Shown here: positions 22,759 through 34,690 of the stretch, piece by piece
Position numbering within the stretch: position 1 is the stretch's first letter
Layout of the letters: every line of letters starts with the position of its first letter
The notes under the pieces: generated by a model
The model's input: only the letters and a program-made list of their open reading frames with translations
Told to the model about the DNA's origin: nothing
Databases searched by the model: none
Program-made: the position numbers and the translations under genes
Assembly: GCF_018446385.1 (NCBI RefSeq)
Contig: NC_055992.1
Span: 102,814,947 to 102,878,946 of the forward strand
Source: Zingiber officinale
Lineage: Eukaryota; Streptophyta; Magnoliopsida; Zingiberales; Zingiberaceae
DNA length: 64,000 bases
Reading direction: 5' to 3'

Positions 22759-24181
22759 TGTTGGTGCAGTAGGACCGACAAGAGGGTGTGAATTGCCTGT
22801 AAAATAAAAAATAAACCTTTTCCAATCTTTTAACTGAGAGTAGGGATGTAAACGAGCCGAACCGAGCCGAACAGTATTAGGCTCGAGCTCGTCTCGTTTA
22901 AGTTATATTCGGGCTCGAGCTCGGCTCGTTTTAGAATTATCAAGCTCACGAACAGTTCGAGCTCGGCTCGTTATTAGCTCGATTATCAAAGTTAACGAGC
23001 CTAACTCGTTAAGTGAGCTTGGGCTCGTTTTCGGGCTCGTTTAGAGCTCGTTTTAGGGCTCGTTTAGAGCTCGTTTTTGGCTCATTTTAAAGCTCATTTT
23101 TTGGTTCATTTTAAAGCTCATTTTAAGACTCGTTTTAGAGCTCGTTTTTTTGGCTCGTTTTAGAGCTCGTTTTTTGGCTCGATTTAAGGCTTATTTTTTT
23201 GGCTCGCGAGCCTATAAACGAACATGTTCGCGAGCTCACGAGCCGAATATCCTTGAGCTCGAGCTCGGCTCGATAAAACTGTCAAGCTCGAAATTGAGCT
23301 CGAGCTCGGCTCGATAAGATAAACGCACGAACTCAAACAAGCTTTTTACAGAATCGAGCTCCGAATAGCTTGCGAACCGTTTGGTTCATTTACATCCCTA
23401 ACTGAGATTAGTAGTAAAATTATAATAAAGTAATTGAACAACTAAAAATAAAATAAGTTAAATAGTTACTTGATTACAACCTAGATGGTTGTTAATCCAA
23501 GTCAAAAGAAAGCACTAAAAAAACTCCTTCTTTGAAGGCGGAAAAACCTTTTACACTCATTGGACGCTTAGAAAAATACTAGGAAATGAATACAAGAGTT
23601 GTTGAATATTTCCTAGCTCTAGGGATCTTTTTATAGCCCCTGAAAAACTCTATCCGCAGCTTGAAGGTACTTTCAAGATGGTCCAAGGCGCCTTCCATTA
23701 AATAAATTTTATCCGTTGAGGATAAAACTCTATTTGCGGCTAACGGTTACTAGAAGGCGCCTTCGCACTCTTCATCGAAGGTGCCTTCCAAGCTATGGAA
23801 GGAGCCTTCCATCTAGTAGAAGACAGATCAGCTCCCAACCACTGATCTCTTCTTATGTGGGTGATGCTCTGGCTACCTGGAGTTGAGCTCACCTGAACCC
23901 AACTCCGACCTTCTCCTTGAGCAGGCTTCCTCCCTGACTTTTCGTCCCTTGAACATTGTGTACGTCCTTCTCATCCACCGATGTACTCTTTCACAGCATC
24001 TCATCCCTTGGATGTACCAAGCCAGTCAGCTCCTTTCCCGTGCCATCCTTCTCGCTAGCTACATCTTTCACTCGACTTCTTGTGTTCCTAAACTCTTGCA
24101 CACTTAGATACAAGGATCAAACACACACACGACCTAACTTGACTTGGTTGACCACATCAAAACTACGATAGAGTACTTACA
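22759..24181 (-). mobile_element. 3' LTR of element E
   Basis: Runs TGTTGGTGCAGTAGGACC to GAGTACTTACA (1423 bp including a 560-bp MITE). It carries GGAAGGCGCCTTCC-type palindromes (for example GAAGGCGCCTTC at 23753-23764 and AAGGCGCCTT at 23685-23694). The next bases, ATATCTCCCTTTTTTATG, are the reverse complement of a polypurine tract, so the element points left. Confidence 0.88.
22841..23400. mobile_element. hAT-type MITE rich in GCTCG
   Basis: Ends are TAGGGATGTAAACGAGCCGA and (inverted) TAGGGATGTAAATGAACC. The flanks ACTGAGAG (22833-22840) and ACTGAGAT (23401-23408) form an 8-bp duplication with one mismatch, the hAT signature. The interior is GAGCTCG/GCTCGTTT repeats (23030-23200), so single strands can fold extensively. 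It has no coding capacity and must be mobilised by a related transposase. It sits inside the E LTR, so it is younger than that LTR. Confidence 0.8.
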
Positions 24182-25110
24182 ATATCTCCCTTTTTTATGT
24201 GCATCAACCTAAGTTAAAGTTAGGGTTAAACAAAACAATGACACAATTATGTAAAGAAGTTGCAATTATAATAAAATATTGCAATGCACTGAATTTAAGT
24301 ACAAGGATAAAATTTTATCTCTAAATTTTTTCCTAATTCCCCCTTAACTTGTACCTATTTCTCCTCCTTTGATTATATCAAAAAAATTATAAAAATAAAA
24401 TAAACTGTTAGAAAAATTTGAAATATTTGTCTAGGGGTACTTAACATAATTTATGAAGATAAATCTTAAAACTATATTTAAACTTTGAAAATCCTTCCAA
24501 AATTTTTCTAAATTTTTTAATAAAAAAATAACTTTTTAGAAAATAATTCGTAATAATTTAGATAAATATTAAAAAATGTCATTTTTTTTATTATGAAAGA
24601 AGACGTTATGCTTTATCCCAGAAAAATAAAAGATTTCAAAGATAAGTCATATAATTATTTTTAATTTTCAAAAATATCATTTTTGCTAATAAATTCATAG
24701 AAAATAACTTAATGGTCAAAAAGATTTCAAAATTATTTTGATAGAGAATATTATATTTTATCATAGAAAAATAATTTTCTAAAAAAAGTCTATGAAATAA
24801 TTTTAAATTTTAAAATATAATTTTGTTGATAATTTTACAGTAAAAAAATCTGAAAACATTTTAACGGAAATACTGCTTTTTTATAACTATAAAAATTTGA
24901 GTAAGAGTTTTGAACCAAAAAAATAATATTTATCCTAATAATTCAAAACTTTGTGAATTTTTAATTTACAAAAGATTTTGGGATCCAATATAAGTTCTTA
25001 TCTACTGTATTTATTAAAAATTTTGGAGGTACATAATTTCTAAGGATTTTCTTAATTTATCCTTAGTGTTTCCTAATATACCAGTTAATTCTACCATTAT
25101 TTTTTAATTC
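24182..25110 (-). other. AT-rich 3' interior of element E
   Basis: Polypurine-tract complement at the left edge, then AT-rich sequence with A-runs and no credible frame. The RT and integrase expected in an autonomous copia element are absent. Confidence 0.65.
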
Positions 25111-25713
25111 TTATTTTTGAAAGATATTCGAATTCAAATATGCATAGTCATTTTCTAGTTTTTCTATTTGTGCTTTTAATTTTTCATTTTCTACTTTTAG
25201 ATTATCAAACATATCTAAGGGGCATGACTTTGCTAAGTTTAATTTTAACCTAATATTATCTTTTTCTAATTGTACTATGTTCTTTGAAAGCATTTTAATA
25301 AATTGGAAAGACTATTCAGGAGAAAGTACACGTACCTCACTTACCTTGTGTTCTGATGCTCCTTGTTCATCGCAGCTTTCTTCTGAAGATCCTCCCCCTT
25401 CATCAATGCTCATCTCTGAGGAACTTTCAGTGTTCCTTTGGTGGTCTACCATTAGGGCTAGTCCGGCGTAAGCTTCAATCTCGGACTCGAAGGACGACGA
25501 TTCATCCCACGTAGATTTCAAGTTCTTGTGCTTCGACTTATTCAATTTATTAGATTTAATAAATTTGCTATCCTTTCTCACCAATAATGCTTCTTCATCT
25601 TTGTTGATGGATGCTTCAGAGTCTTGATCATCTATTCTTGCCTTTAGGGTAATTTTCTGACTTGACTTCTTTACTTCTACACATCTAGATTCATAAAGTT
25701 CAAAAGTGGAAAA
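25111..25713 (-). pseudogene. Copia Gag C-terminal fragment of element E
   Basis: Read leftward: VKKSSQKITLKARIDDQDSE, KDSKFIKSNKLNKSKHKNLK, STWDESSSFESE, ALMVDHQRN, an acidic Ser/Glu run, a stop near 25312, then a coiled coil (KNIVQLEKDNIRLKLNLAKS...ENEKLKAQIEKLENDY). This order (Lys-rich linker, TWDESSS, ALM, acidic patch, coiled coil) is usual downstream of the zinc knuckle in many plant copia gags. The N-terminal half is missing; the F LTR begins at 25714. Confidence 0.7.
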
Positions 25714-26996
25714 TGTTGGATCGAAAGTGCTAGAGGGGGGTGAATAGTGCTCGTGGATTTCACGTGGTTCGAAATTAAAAACATATCAAGTAATGCAGCG
25801 AAAATAATAAAAGAAATAAGCAATCACACAAACGACACCAAGGTTTTACTTGGTTCGGAGCCTAGGGCGACTCTTACTCCAAGGCCCGCGATCGATGATC
25901 GCTTTCTGTGGACAACAACTATATCGTGTAAAAGAGAGTACAAATATGTATTACAATAAGTGCAATAATAAAAAAAAATTATACCGACGACAGAATCGAA
26001 ATCTCGGAGCTCCGGGCCGTCGGGGACTTGTAACAACACTTTAGAGCATCTTTTGGAGTAGCACGTTATAGTAGAAGCACTTAGAACTTGTTGTATTGAG
26101 TGCTGCCTCGAGACCTTCTTTTATGCACTGTTGGAGGCACCTCCAACACCATCCAAGGTGCCTCCAAGCCTCCCGAGTCGCCCACATGGATCAGCACAGA
26201 ACAGGTCGCACCTCATCCACTCGAAGGCGCCTCCAAGACACTCCAAGGCGCCTCCAAGCTCTGGTCCAAGGCCCCTCCAGCTCAGTCTGAGGCACCTCCA
26301 GGCCTGCTACGTAGCTCCCTTCAACCTTGCACCTGAGGCACCTCCAAGCTCCATAGAGGTGCCTCGGACACTGTTCATCCAAGGCTTAAGGTTGCTTCTT
26401 TGTTCATGCAAAATGTGTTAGTCCCAAACACATACCCTGTAAAACAAAGTTAACACATAATAGTCATAAATAAAATATTGACAGTCTCCGGACTGTCTGG
26501 GTCTAACTTCGGATTTCCGACCGAAAACCCTAGGTCGACCCGACGCCTACTGTTCCCTCTGCGGGGAACGCATCCTCACCTACTCCACTCAGAAGATTTA
26601 CCTGTTGCCAGCACGATCCTCCAGATCGACTGGACTTTTGCTCAGCGCTCGATGCTTCCGGACTTTCTACTGGACGTCCACTCCCCGACCTATCCAGTCT
26701 TCCACTTGGTTCACGACACCAGGACTTTCCACCTAGGGTTACCACCCCCTAGGACTTTTGCCTGAAGCTCTCGACCTGCCAAAACTTTCCGCATAGGGTT
26801 ACCACCCCCTATGACCAAGGGTTACCACCCCCTAGGGTTTTCCACCTGCCTAACCGCAGCTAGGACTTTTGTCTAAGTACACTTAGGACTTTCCTGCAAG
26901 CTCATTCAAACTGTTAGATCACAAAACAACTTAACTTCGAATCCTTTTCCATTATAAAAACTTGGATTCGATCGTCGGATGCTTCCCGCACCAACA
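25714..26996 (-). mobile_element. 3' LTR of copia element F
   Basis: TGTTGGATCGAAAG...CCCGCACCAACA (1283 bp) with the CTAGAGGGGGGTGAATAG box at 25730-25747. It holds AAGGCGCCTCC/GGAGGCACCTCC palindrome-derived copies (26130-26370) and repeated GGACTTT (26630-26900). ATCTCTCCCCTTTTTTATT follows, a polypurine tract complement, so F also points left. Confidence 0.87.
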
Positions 26997-27471
26997 ATCT
27001 CTCCCCTTTTTTATTATGACAACCGAAATTCAAAGTTAAGTAAAAGACAGTAAAGAAAAGGTAGAGATAGCACTAGTATAAACAAATTGACAGCACAAGC
27101 ATGAGAGAATAAGGCTCCCCCTTAGTTTTTGAATTTATGCTCCCCCTTAATTTTTGGTTTTATGCTCCCCCTTAATTTTTGAATTTATGAATTTTTTACT
27201 TTTTCTTTATGAAATTTACTACTCTCCCCCTTTGCCATACATCAAAATACACGGAGAGTAAAACGAATCAGAATACTTGGATTTGGAAAAAAAATTTTGA
27301 AAAAAATGAAAAGTACTTAGCTTTTTAGAAAAATGTTCTTGTAGGATTTTTTTTTTTTAAAGGTTTAAGTTTAGAGGCATTTGCTCAAAATATTTGAAAC
27401 CAGCTATAGAGGTCACTTAGCTAACATTTTAATGAGTAAAACACTTAGTTTAAATTTGAAAAAGATGCTTC
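26997..27471 (-). other. 3' interior of element F
   Basis: Non-coding, with repeated GCTCCCCCTTA(G/A)TTTTTG blocks (27112-27190) and CTCTCCCCCTTTGCCATACATCAAA, phrases also seen beside the LTRs in the 35-51 kb array. It ends at a junction with the E LTR. Confidence 0.7.
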
Positions 27472-28035
27472 TAGCCGCTGAAAAACTCTATCCACATCTT
27501 GAAGGTGCCTTCAAGATGGTCCAAGGCTCCTTCCATTAGATAAGTTTTATCCGTTGAGAATAAAACTCTATCTGTGGCTAACGGCTACTGGAAGGTGTCT
27601 TCTATAGTTAGAAGGAACCTTTGTACTGTTCATCGAAGGCTCCTTCCAAGCTATGGAAGGTGCCTTCCATATAGCAGAAGCAGATCAGCTCCCAACCGCT
27701 GATCTCTTCTTGTGTGGGTGATGCTCCAGCTACCTGGAGTTGAGCTCATCCGAACTCAATTCTGACCTTCTCCTCGAGTAGGCTTCCTCCTTGGCTTCTC
27801 GTCCCTCGAACGCCATGCACGTTCTTCTCCTCCACCGGTGTACTCTTTTGCAGCATCTCGTCCCTCGGATGCACTGAGCCCGTCGACTTCCTTCCCGTGC
27901 CATCCTTCTTAGTAGCTGCGTCTTCCACTCAACTTCTTGTGTTCCTATGCTCCTGCACACTTAGACACAAGGATCAAATACACACACCTAACTTAACTTG
28001 GTTGACCATATCAAAACTACCATGGGGTACTTATA
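27472..28035 (-). mobile_element. Remnant of the 5' LTR of element E
   Basis: Matches the part of the 3' LTR from about 23633 to its end (CTGAAAAACTCTATCC onward) and ends GTACTTATA at the GTAAT duplication. The part that would carry the PBS side is deleted. Confidence 0.8.
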
Positions 28036-28040
28036 GTAAT

Positions 28041-28234
28041 TATACATCTCATGCTGTTGAAGGGGCTGGCAAGTCAATGTCTATAATGCCCACCCTATCT
28101 TCTAAACCAAGTGTAGGTGAAACCTCCAATAGTAAGAAATGAAAGCACATGAATGAATGTGACGATGCTATAGTTGAAGCCATCAACAACCTCGTTGCCA
28201 TAACCAAGGACACAATGAAGGATTTGATCAAAGA
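28041..28234 (+). pseudogene. Harbinger Myb-like protein, third segment
   Basis: Reads YTSHAVEGAGKSMSIMPTLS, then SSKPSVGETSNSKK, a TGA, and MNECDDAIVEAINNLVAIT...MKDLIKEL. The low-complexity Ser/Lys part followed by an amphipathic helix is typical of the C-terminal half of these proteins. TSD GCTAG (28235-28239) and a solo LTR interrupt it. Confidence 0.75.
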
Positions 28235-28239
28235 GCTAG

Positions 28240-29939
28240 TGATTTACGTAGATTATATACACTTTTATGCATGTTTTGATGCACATTTACATTCTTTATC
28301 TACACTTGATCTATACATTTTTTTACACCTCTTATAGTATTTTCATCATAATTACTCTTCTTTGTCGAAGATATGCTCTTTGTATGTTTTCTTGTTCACA
28401 AGGCGTGCTTTTAGAGCAAAACGACACTTGTAGATGACTCAGACAACAAACGAAGAAAAAGGATCCGACCGTGTAGAATCCATATGGCCATGTCACTTAC
28501 CAGAGGAGGACAAGGCTCTAGCCATATGAACCCACGCGATAGTGTCACAGAACAGAGAAGAAATAAGGCATAGCCGTGTGGATTCCACACGGTTGTGTCA
28601 ACAAAACAGAGAAGAAGCAGACCTTGGCTATGTGCATTTTCTAGAGCAAGAGCTGAATATGGCCATGTGAATGTCACACGACTATGTGAGAGTTCTAGAA
28701 GCCAAGCAGACGTTAGCCATGTGGATGCCACACGGCCGTGGCACGGGCCATGCCAAGTTTGTGCCCAACTATATATAAAGGGTTTTTTCTCCCCTTTTCA
28801 TGTATTTTTGACTTGGGGCTCACCCTCATTCCTTGGGGAAGGGTTCTCCCCTTTAGGTAAACCCTAGAAGCTTCATCTTCGCTGATCCGTCCACATCCAA
28901 AGCAAGGATTGCATCCAAGAAGATCGGTGCTACATGAATAACTTTCTCTTCTCTTTATGTTTTGAGTTGTAGATTGCTTTACGTCTTATCTCTTGATTGT
29001 ATTTTCTTCTCTATAGAGTAGATCCTCCAATTCTTAGGATATATGGAGTATTTGTGATGCGATGTTGATATATGAACTATGTACTTACTTGTTTTCTTAT
29101 TCAATAAAGTGTTTATGTCATGTTCTATGTATATTGTACCTTGTATATGTTTGACAAAATGTGTGTGAGGTTAATATATTTAGATGTAGAGTTTTGATCA
29201 CCATGTAGAGGAAGGGTCTTGGATTGTAAGACCATGGGATCTTGTGACATGAGGTATCCCTTACTTTCTAGGGCATTTCCTTGAAACGGAGATTGATTCT
29301 CCACTAGGGAGGTTAATTAGAGTTTTAGGAGTTTTCCCAAATTAATGTTAGGAAGTGACTTGTATAATCTAGCGATTTTATGATCGAGGAACCCTTTGAC
29401 CGAGGGTATCCCTTTAACTGGACTTTCTAGGTTACCTTTTCTATTTAATTATATTAATCTATTTAATCTATTGTTAGGAAGTAAATTGGATAACTCTAAC
29501 GATTGTATGCCACAGGGGGGGCTGTGATAGAGGGTATCCCTTTACTAGACTTTCTAGAGTTGATTCTTTATTTAATGACATTAGAACTTGAGTAAACTCT
29601 TTGGTGTGACTTTCACGGGGTTGTGTCAGACTTTAGTTAGAATTCCTACACGAGTGTAAGCATAAAGTTAGGTAGATGAACAATGCATAAGGACATTAAC
29701 TAGCTTCATAACGAAATCGAAATCCTAGAATCTATCATCCTTTACTTACCTACACTCATTCCCTCTGTCTACTCTCTCTCTCTCTCTGCTCTCTTCCTTT
29801 TTCTTTCTCTTGTTGTCTTTGTGAGCCTCGTTTGTCTAGATAATTCACTGTACAAAGTTAACTAGTGCATAATCAACAGTCTCTGTAGGATCGATATTTT
29901 ATTACTTGACGACACTTGTAGATTTACGGGCGCACATCA
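28240..29939. mobile_element. Solo LTR (Tat/Athila-like family)
   Basis: 1700 bp, TGATTTACGTAG...GGCGCACATCA, with TSD GCTAG at 28235-28239 and 29940-29944. There is no interior. It contains CACGGCCGTG (28731-28740) with decayed copies from 28465, a CT microsatellite (29772-29790) and GGATCGATATTTTATTACTTG near its right end. It is the same family, inverted, as the split LTR 30601-57152. Tat/Athila placement rests on the TGAT...ATCA ends and the GATCGATAT segment, and is uncertain. Confidence 0.85.
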
Positions 29940-29944
29940 GCTAG

Positions 29945-30135
29945 TAATGGAGAAGATATCAAATGCATAGGAAAAGGTATTGGATGCCTTGATGGTGATA
30001 GTAGAGAAAATGGAGGAGGAGAAAGTGCTTGTTACTGAGTTGTTGGTGGACAACCATAACAAGTTATCACTATTCTTGTGCCTCAATGAGAAGGGAAAGC
30101 TAAGCTTAGCCAAGAGGTTATTGCATGGAGGTTAA
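29945..30135 (+). pseudogene. Harbinger Myb-like protein, C-terminal segment
   Basis: Continues in frame after the solo LTR: VMEKISNA, one TAG, EKVLDALMVIVEKMEEEKVL, VTELLVDNHNKLSLFLCLNE, then KRLLHGG and TAA at 30133-30135. The leucine-rich helical C-terminus fits this protein family. Confidence 0.75.
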
Positions 30136-30600
30136 CAGTTTGGATGTGCGCATAGGTACTAATTTTTCTAATATTATGAACTTTTGTACCTTTTTGGATG
30201 CCTTAGCTGGACATATTTAAAACTTGTAACTTTTTGAATGCTCGCTATAGCGTACTTAATGGGACTTTGTAATTGCTGAATGGTAATGTAAGAATTCTAC
30301 TAGATATTGTTTATGTTAAGCAAAGCACAACATAAGTTCATGGCATAAACCTTTGAGATAAGCAAAAGAATGACAACATTGCACCAATATCAAATTCTTT
30401 ACAACATCCATCATCAATAAAAAAGACACATAACTAAGCCCATATAAGTTACTAGTTCAGCCCTCTATATCTACTGGTTATCGTTTCTTCCGAACCCAGT
30501 TTGAAGCTTACAGACTTTTTTATGACAAGAGTTGAAGTAGTTTTTTTGTATGACTTATAATAACTTGTACACATATGGCCTATTTAAAGAGAGAGTTGTG
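30136..30600 (+). other. Flank downstream of the Harbinger ORF
   Basis: AT-rich, no ORF. It may be the 3' part of the Harbinger element, but I could not find terminal inverted repeats. It ends in TTGTG (30596-30600), the left copy of the outermost TSD; the same locus continues at 57158. Confidence 0.5.
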
Positions 30601-30746
30601 TGATGTGTACAATTTGCAAGTGTAGGATTGTCGTCAAGTAATAAAAGATATCAAACCCACAAGGACTTGATATAAGCACTAGAGACCAATCATAATGAAT
30701 TAGCTAAACGATTGGGAATTGAGAATCTTTGCACTAAAGTAGAGAG
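30601..30746. mobile_element. Outermost solo LTR, left piece
   Basis: TGATGTGTACAATTTGC... with TTGTCGTCAAGTAATAAAAG, the inverse of the right end of 28240-29939. It is cut at 30746 by element D (TSD GAGAG at 30742-30746) and resumes at 55645. Confidence 0.85.
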
Positions 30747-32164
30747 TGAAGGATCAATAGAAAGCGATAGAGGGGGGTGGGGAGGGTGAATATCGCTCTT
30801 TAAAAACTTTTCTTTTCGTATTGTAAAACCAATTAAAGTAAGTAGCAGAAATTAAAACAAATGACTCAGGTGGTTACTTGGTTCGGATCCTACGTCGACT
30901 CCTACTCCAAGACCGACGATCCTTGACTGCACTATTGGCAATCCACTATAATTCTTCTTTCCAAAATCTTCGGAAAGAAGCAATGCGTACAAATGCAAGT
31001 AGAAGATAGTAACAACCTACTATCTTCTTTTCAATTTAAGTATAAAGCAAGCTCAAATAAATATACCGACAAAAGTGGAAGACGAAGCTCGATCAGTCAG
31101 CACTTGAACGATGCAGCAGCTTGCTTGAAGATGAGTAGCGGAGTAGTAGCATGAGCAGCTTTGCACAGAGATGAACTGGTGAATCGATTCATTTTTTTAG
31201 TCTCGAACCTCGACCTCCTTTTTATAATAATCGTCAACGTTCGATCAACCGATCCTTGGGTTCGGTCGACCGAACCCGCTGCCTTCCTTCTTACTTGAGA
31301 TCCGATCTTCGGGCATCGATGACATTTAATGGTTTGGTCTACCGATCACTTTTCCGATCGACCAAATGATGCACTTTCCCCATTCGTCGAGATTCTTCAT
31401 TAATGCTCCTTTAATGCGATGATCGTTCGGTCAACCGATCCTCTGGTTCGGTTGAATGATCAACCTGACTTCCTTCTTCGCATTGGGTCGAGTATGCTCT
31501 CTACCATGTCATCATTGTTCGATTGATTGATATGCTGGTTCAGTTGATCGATAAGGCTTTGACCAGACTTTGCCTTGTTCTGCTATGGTCTAATTTCTGG
31601 TCTGAATCAACTTGGTTCGGTTGACTAATCTTGGTATTCAGTTGACCGATAAACTTTGGTTCCTGCAACACAAAGTTAGAATGAAAGCTCCTATAAAACA
31701 GAGTTAGCACAATAATAGTAAGATGCATGAGTAGTTACTGACAGTAACACTGTCTTGATCTCAACTTGGAAACCTTTTCGGTTTCTTCAGTTGGATAAGT
31801 GACTTAGGGTTTGTTCCTTCCTAGAACACAACCTCACTATTGCTCTTCCAGTTGCTTACCTCAACCTACCTGTCAAACCTTGGTCCTCTAGACCTATTTG
31901 AACTTCACAGCTTAGCATTGGATCAGCGACCCAGGACTTTCCCTCGATCTTCAGTCCTCCAAACCTATCGAACTTCCCTGCCAAGTGTCGAATCCTCTCA
32001 ACTCACTTGGTCTTTCCGCCTAGCTTCATGATCTGCTAAGACTTTCTCTAGATTGAGTAAACAGCTTGCACACTCAGTCAACTTGTTAGATCATAACAAG
32101 ACTTAACTTGAACCTTTAACAACATCAAAACTCATGTTCGATTCTGGCGCACCCTGTACCAACA
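30747..32164 (-). mobile_element. 3' LTR of element D
   Basis: TGAAGGATCAATAG...CCCTGTACCAACA (1418 bp). It has the box GATAGAGGGGGGTGGGGAGGGTGAATA near 30767-30793 (an expanded form) and the perfect 20-bp palindrome GGGTTCGGTCGACCGAACCC at 31258-31277, with decayed copies to 31650. Next to it is ATCTCCCTCTTTTTGATG, the polypurine-tract complement. Confidence 0.88.
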
Positions 32165-34690
32165 ATCTCCCTCTTTTTGATGTTTGACAACTAAAGTTCA
32201 CAGTTAAGTTAATATATGCAAACATATAAATAAACAAGTATTTATTTTTCACTTTACTCCCCCTAAGTTTAACAACCCCCCCCCCCAATTCACTATCTCT
32301 CCCCCTTTGACACACATCAAAAATAGGGGTAACTTGAACAACAAGTAACAAAATAGCTTGAATATAAAATTTCTAAGATGATTTTGTAATCTTTGATTTC
32401 TAAGGTATTCGCTAAGAATTTCTAAGGTATGATGAAATACCTTTTCTCAAAAATACTCTTGATGTATTCCTAAGGTATTCCCTTAGATTTTGAAAGACTA
32501 CAATAAGATATATTTAGGGTTTTCAAAATGATCATGATTCAAATAGATTTTGAAAAACATGTGTTCATAATTTTAAGAATTCTTTTAAAGGAATCATTTT
32601 CAAAAAATTTCAAGATACTTTGGAAAATAATTTCCAAAAAATATTTCCAAGCAAAAAAAAAAATGTTTTTCAAGGAATTTTCAAAGAATTCACTTAGTAA
32701 ATTTTTTCAAGAATATATTTCAAAAAGACATTTCAAGACTTAAAATATTTTTACAAAACCAAGATATAGAAGAATTAATGTTTACAAATTTTTTAAAATT
32801 ATTTTCAAAAATATTTGCCAAGGAATAAGAAGTTTCTTTCAAAAAGATTTGCAAAGAGTTTTTATCAAGCATCCTTTTCATAAATTTTCAAAGGAATTTT
32901 CATAGTATTTTTCAAAATATTTTCAAAAGTATGATTTTGAAGAAATTTTTAAAATAACATTGAAAATGTGTCTTTCAATAGAGTTTCTTTTCCTTAACCA
33001 GACACTCATTCTAATGACTTAGGTGATGATCTAAGGGCCAAGATTGACTTAAAAACTTAGGGATGATCAACAATAATTCATATATAATACACTCAATCAA
33101 CCATCAATCAAAATTTTAAAAATAGATTTATAAGTTTTCAAAAGCCTTTTTAAAAAATATTTTTAACTTACCTTAACATCTCACTCATTATAAATATGGC
33201 AATTCTATAGTTGTGTGAGATGACTTTATTAATTTTGTGTTTGTTGTAATTTGAATTGAGTTAAAATTGAATTTATATTATAGGTGAACTTGGATCATTT
33301 TAAGGTAACATTAATTGTAATATTATTAATATTATCTTATGTTTAGTTGACAAATTTTAAGGTTAATTGTTAAAGATAATTAACTAATTAATAAAGGATT
33401 AATTTAAGATTAAGTTGTTTTTTATAAATTAATGATTATTAATTAATTTTCATTTATATAGGATTTTTTTGTTTTTTTATTTGAGTTAATAAAGGTTAGT
33501 TCCAATAGATTAAATTTATTAATTATTATTATTTTGAGTTAAATTTGTTTAGTATTATCGTGATTATTTTTATTTAATTAATTAAGAATTAAAAAGTTAC
33601 TTTCAGATTAATTAATATAATTGTTAGATTAATGATTGCTTATTTCAATTAAGGTTGATTATTATATTAATTATTGATTAAAGTTTCATAATTAATCTGT
33701 TATTGATTATTATTAATTAAGGATTGATTAAATTAGTTTCTTATGAATTAATTAAGTCTTAAATTAAATTTATGTTTAAGTTTTTATTAATGTTCTAATT
33801 TTAAGTTTTAAAATTTTTTAATTAAGTTTTCATTTAACTTTAAGTTATAATTAATTTTAATTTAAATTAGTTTTGATTTATTTAAGGTATTATTAATTTC
33901 AAATTAAATTTTATTCAAATTTAATTTGGGGGTTTTATATTATTTATTGATTATGAATTAACTTTTAATTGAGTTTTGAATTAAGGTTAAGACTTTTAGT
34001 TAATTAATCAGTTTTAATTTTGAATTACATTTTATGTTTTGATTTATTTTAGTTTTAAGATTTAAGTTAGAGTTGATTCGATTAGGTTAAATAAAGAGCC
34101 TACAAAAAAAAGATTATTTAACCTATGTTAGATTTAAACTTAGCTTTGAGTTAATCAAATAGACTTCCTAAGGATAAGTTTTCAGTTTAGTGGCGAGACA
34201 TATGACCTTCTTGTGTATCAATGGTGGACCACTTGCTAAATACTTTCCAAAATATTCTTGCCCAAAAAATTTAATACTATGTTTTGATCTAACTAACCCA
34301 TGTTTGACTAGGGCAGTTTCAGCCAGATCCACTAAGTCTAGTGCACCAGGTAGAATACACAAAATTCAGCCTAGACATACCTTCGACAAATCTTCCTTGA
34401 CGTACTATCATCCCAATCCATTTCGATGCTATGCTATTAGGGTTTTGGTAAACCTTTTTAACTAACCGTTTTAAATTAACAGCCTAAGGAGAGAATGCAT
34501 GCATGACATGATATATAATAGATAAGTATACATGATCATGGCAAGTCAACAAATCATATTATCTATTATTGTTGTTTTATTATTATTATTGTGGTTGTTG
34601 TTATTATTGTGGTTTTATTATTATTGTTGTTGTTGTTATGTTATTATTATTATTGATTAGATTCATAATTAAAGGGTACATGATTATAAT
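32165..34690 (-). other. 3' interior of element D, AT-rich
   Basis: Starts with a polypurine-tract complement and CTCCCCCTTTGACACACATC phrases, then A/T-rich TTTTCAAA-type repeats (32520-32990). The stretch 33180-34140 is nearly pure TAATTAATTAAG-like low complexity. A less biased patch at 34160-34480 has a 64-codon minus-strand frame with no recognisable motif. A TTATTATTATTGTGG-type microsatellite lies at 34560-34660. No pol is recognised. Confidence 0.6.

Larger units (their letters stand above)
22759..28035 (-). mobile_element. Copia element E, rearranged, with a second copia (F) inside
   Basis: The outer edges are TGTTGGTGCAG (22759) and GTACTTATA (28035; the mate LTR has GTACTTACA). 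They are flanked by TSD GTAAT at 22754-22758 and 28036-28040. The 3' LTR lies left and a remnant of the 5' LTR lies right. Between them are the E interior with gag (24182-25713), the F LTR (25714-26996) and the F interior (26997-27471). A deletion joins F interior to E LTR at about 27471/27472 and removes both 5' gag starts and primer sites. Confidence 0.8.

Noticed and set aside
26096..26421. Pro/Ser-rich frames on + strand
   Set aside because: Translation of GGCGCCTCCAA-type repeats in the F LTR, open in all three forward frames.
33180..34140. Extreme AT-rich stretch considered as an origin or matrix attachment region
   Set aside because: It sits in the interior of decayed element D and is low-complexity; no specific motif supports a function.
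34168..34362. A 64-codon minus-strand frame of ordinary composition
   Set aside because: No motif or start context; kept only as a note within element D.
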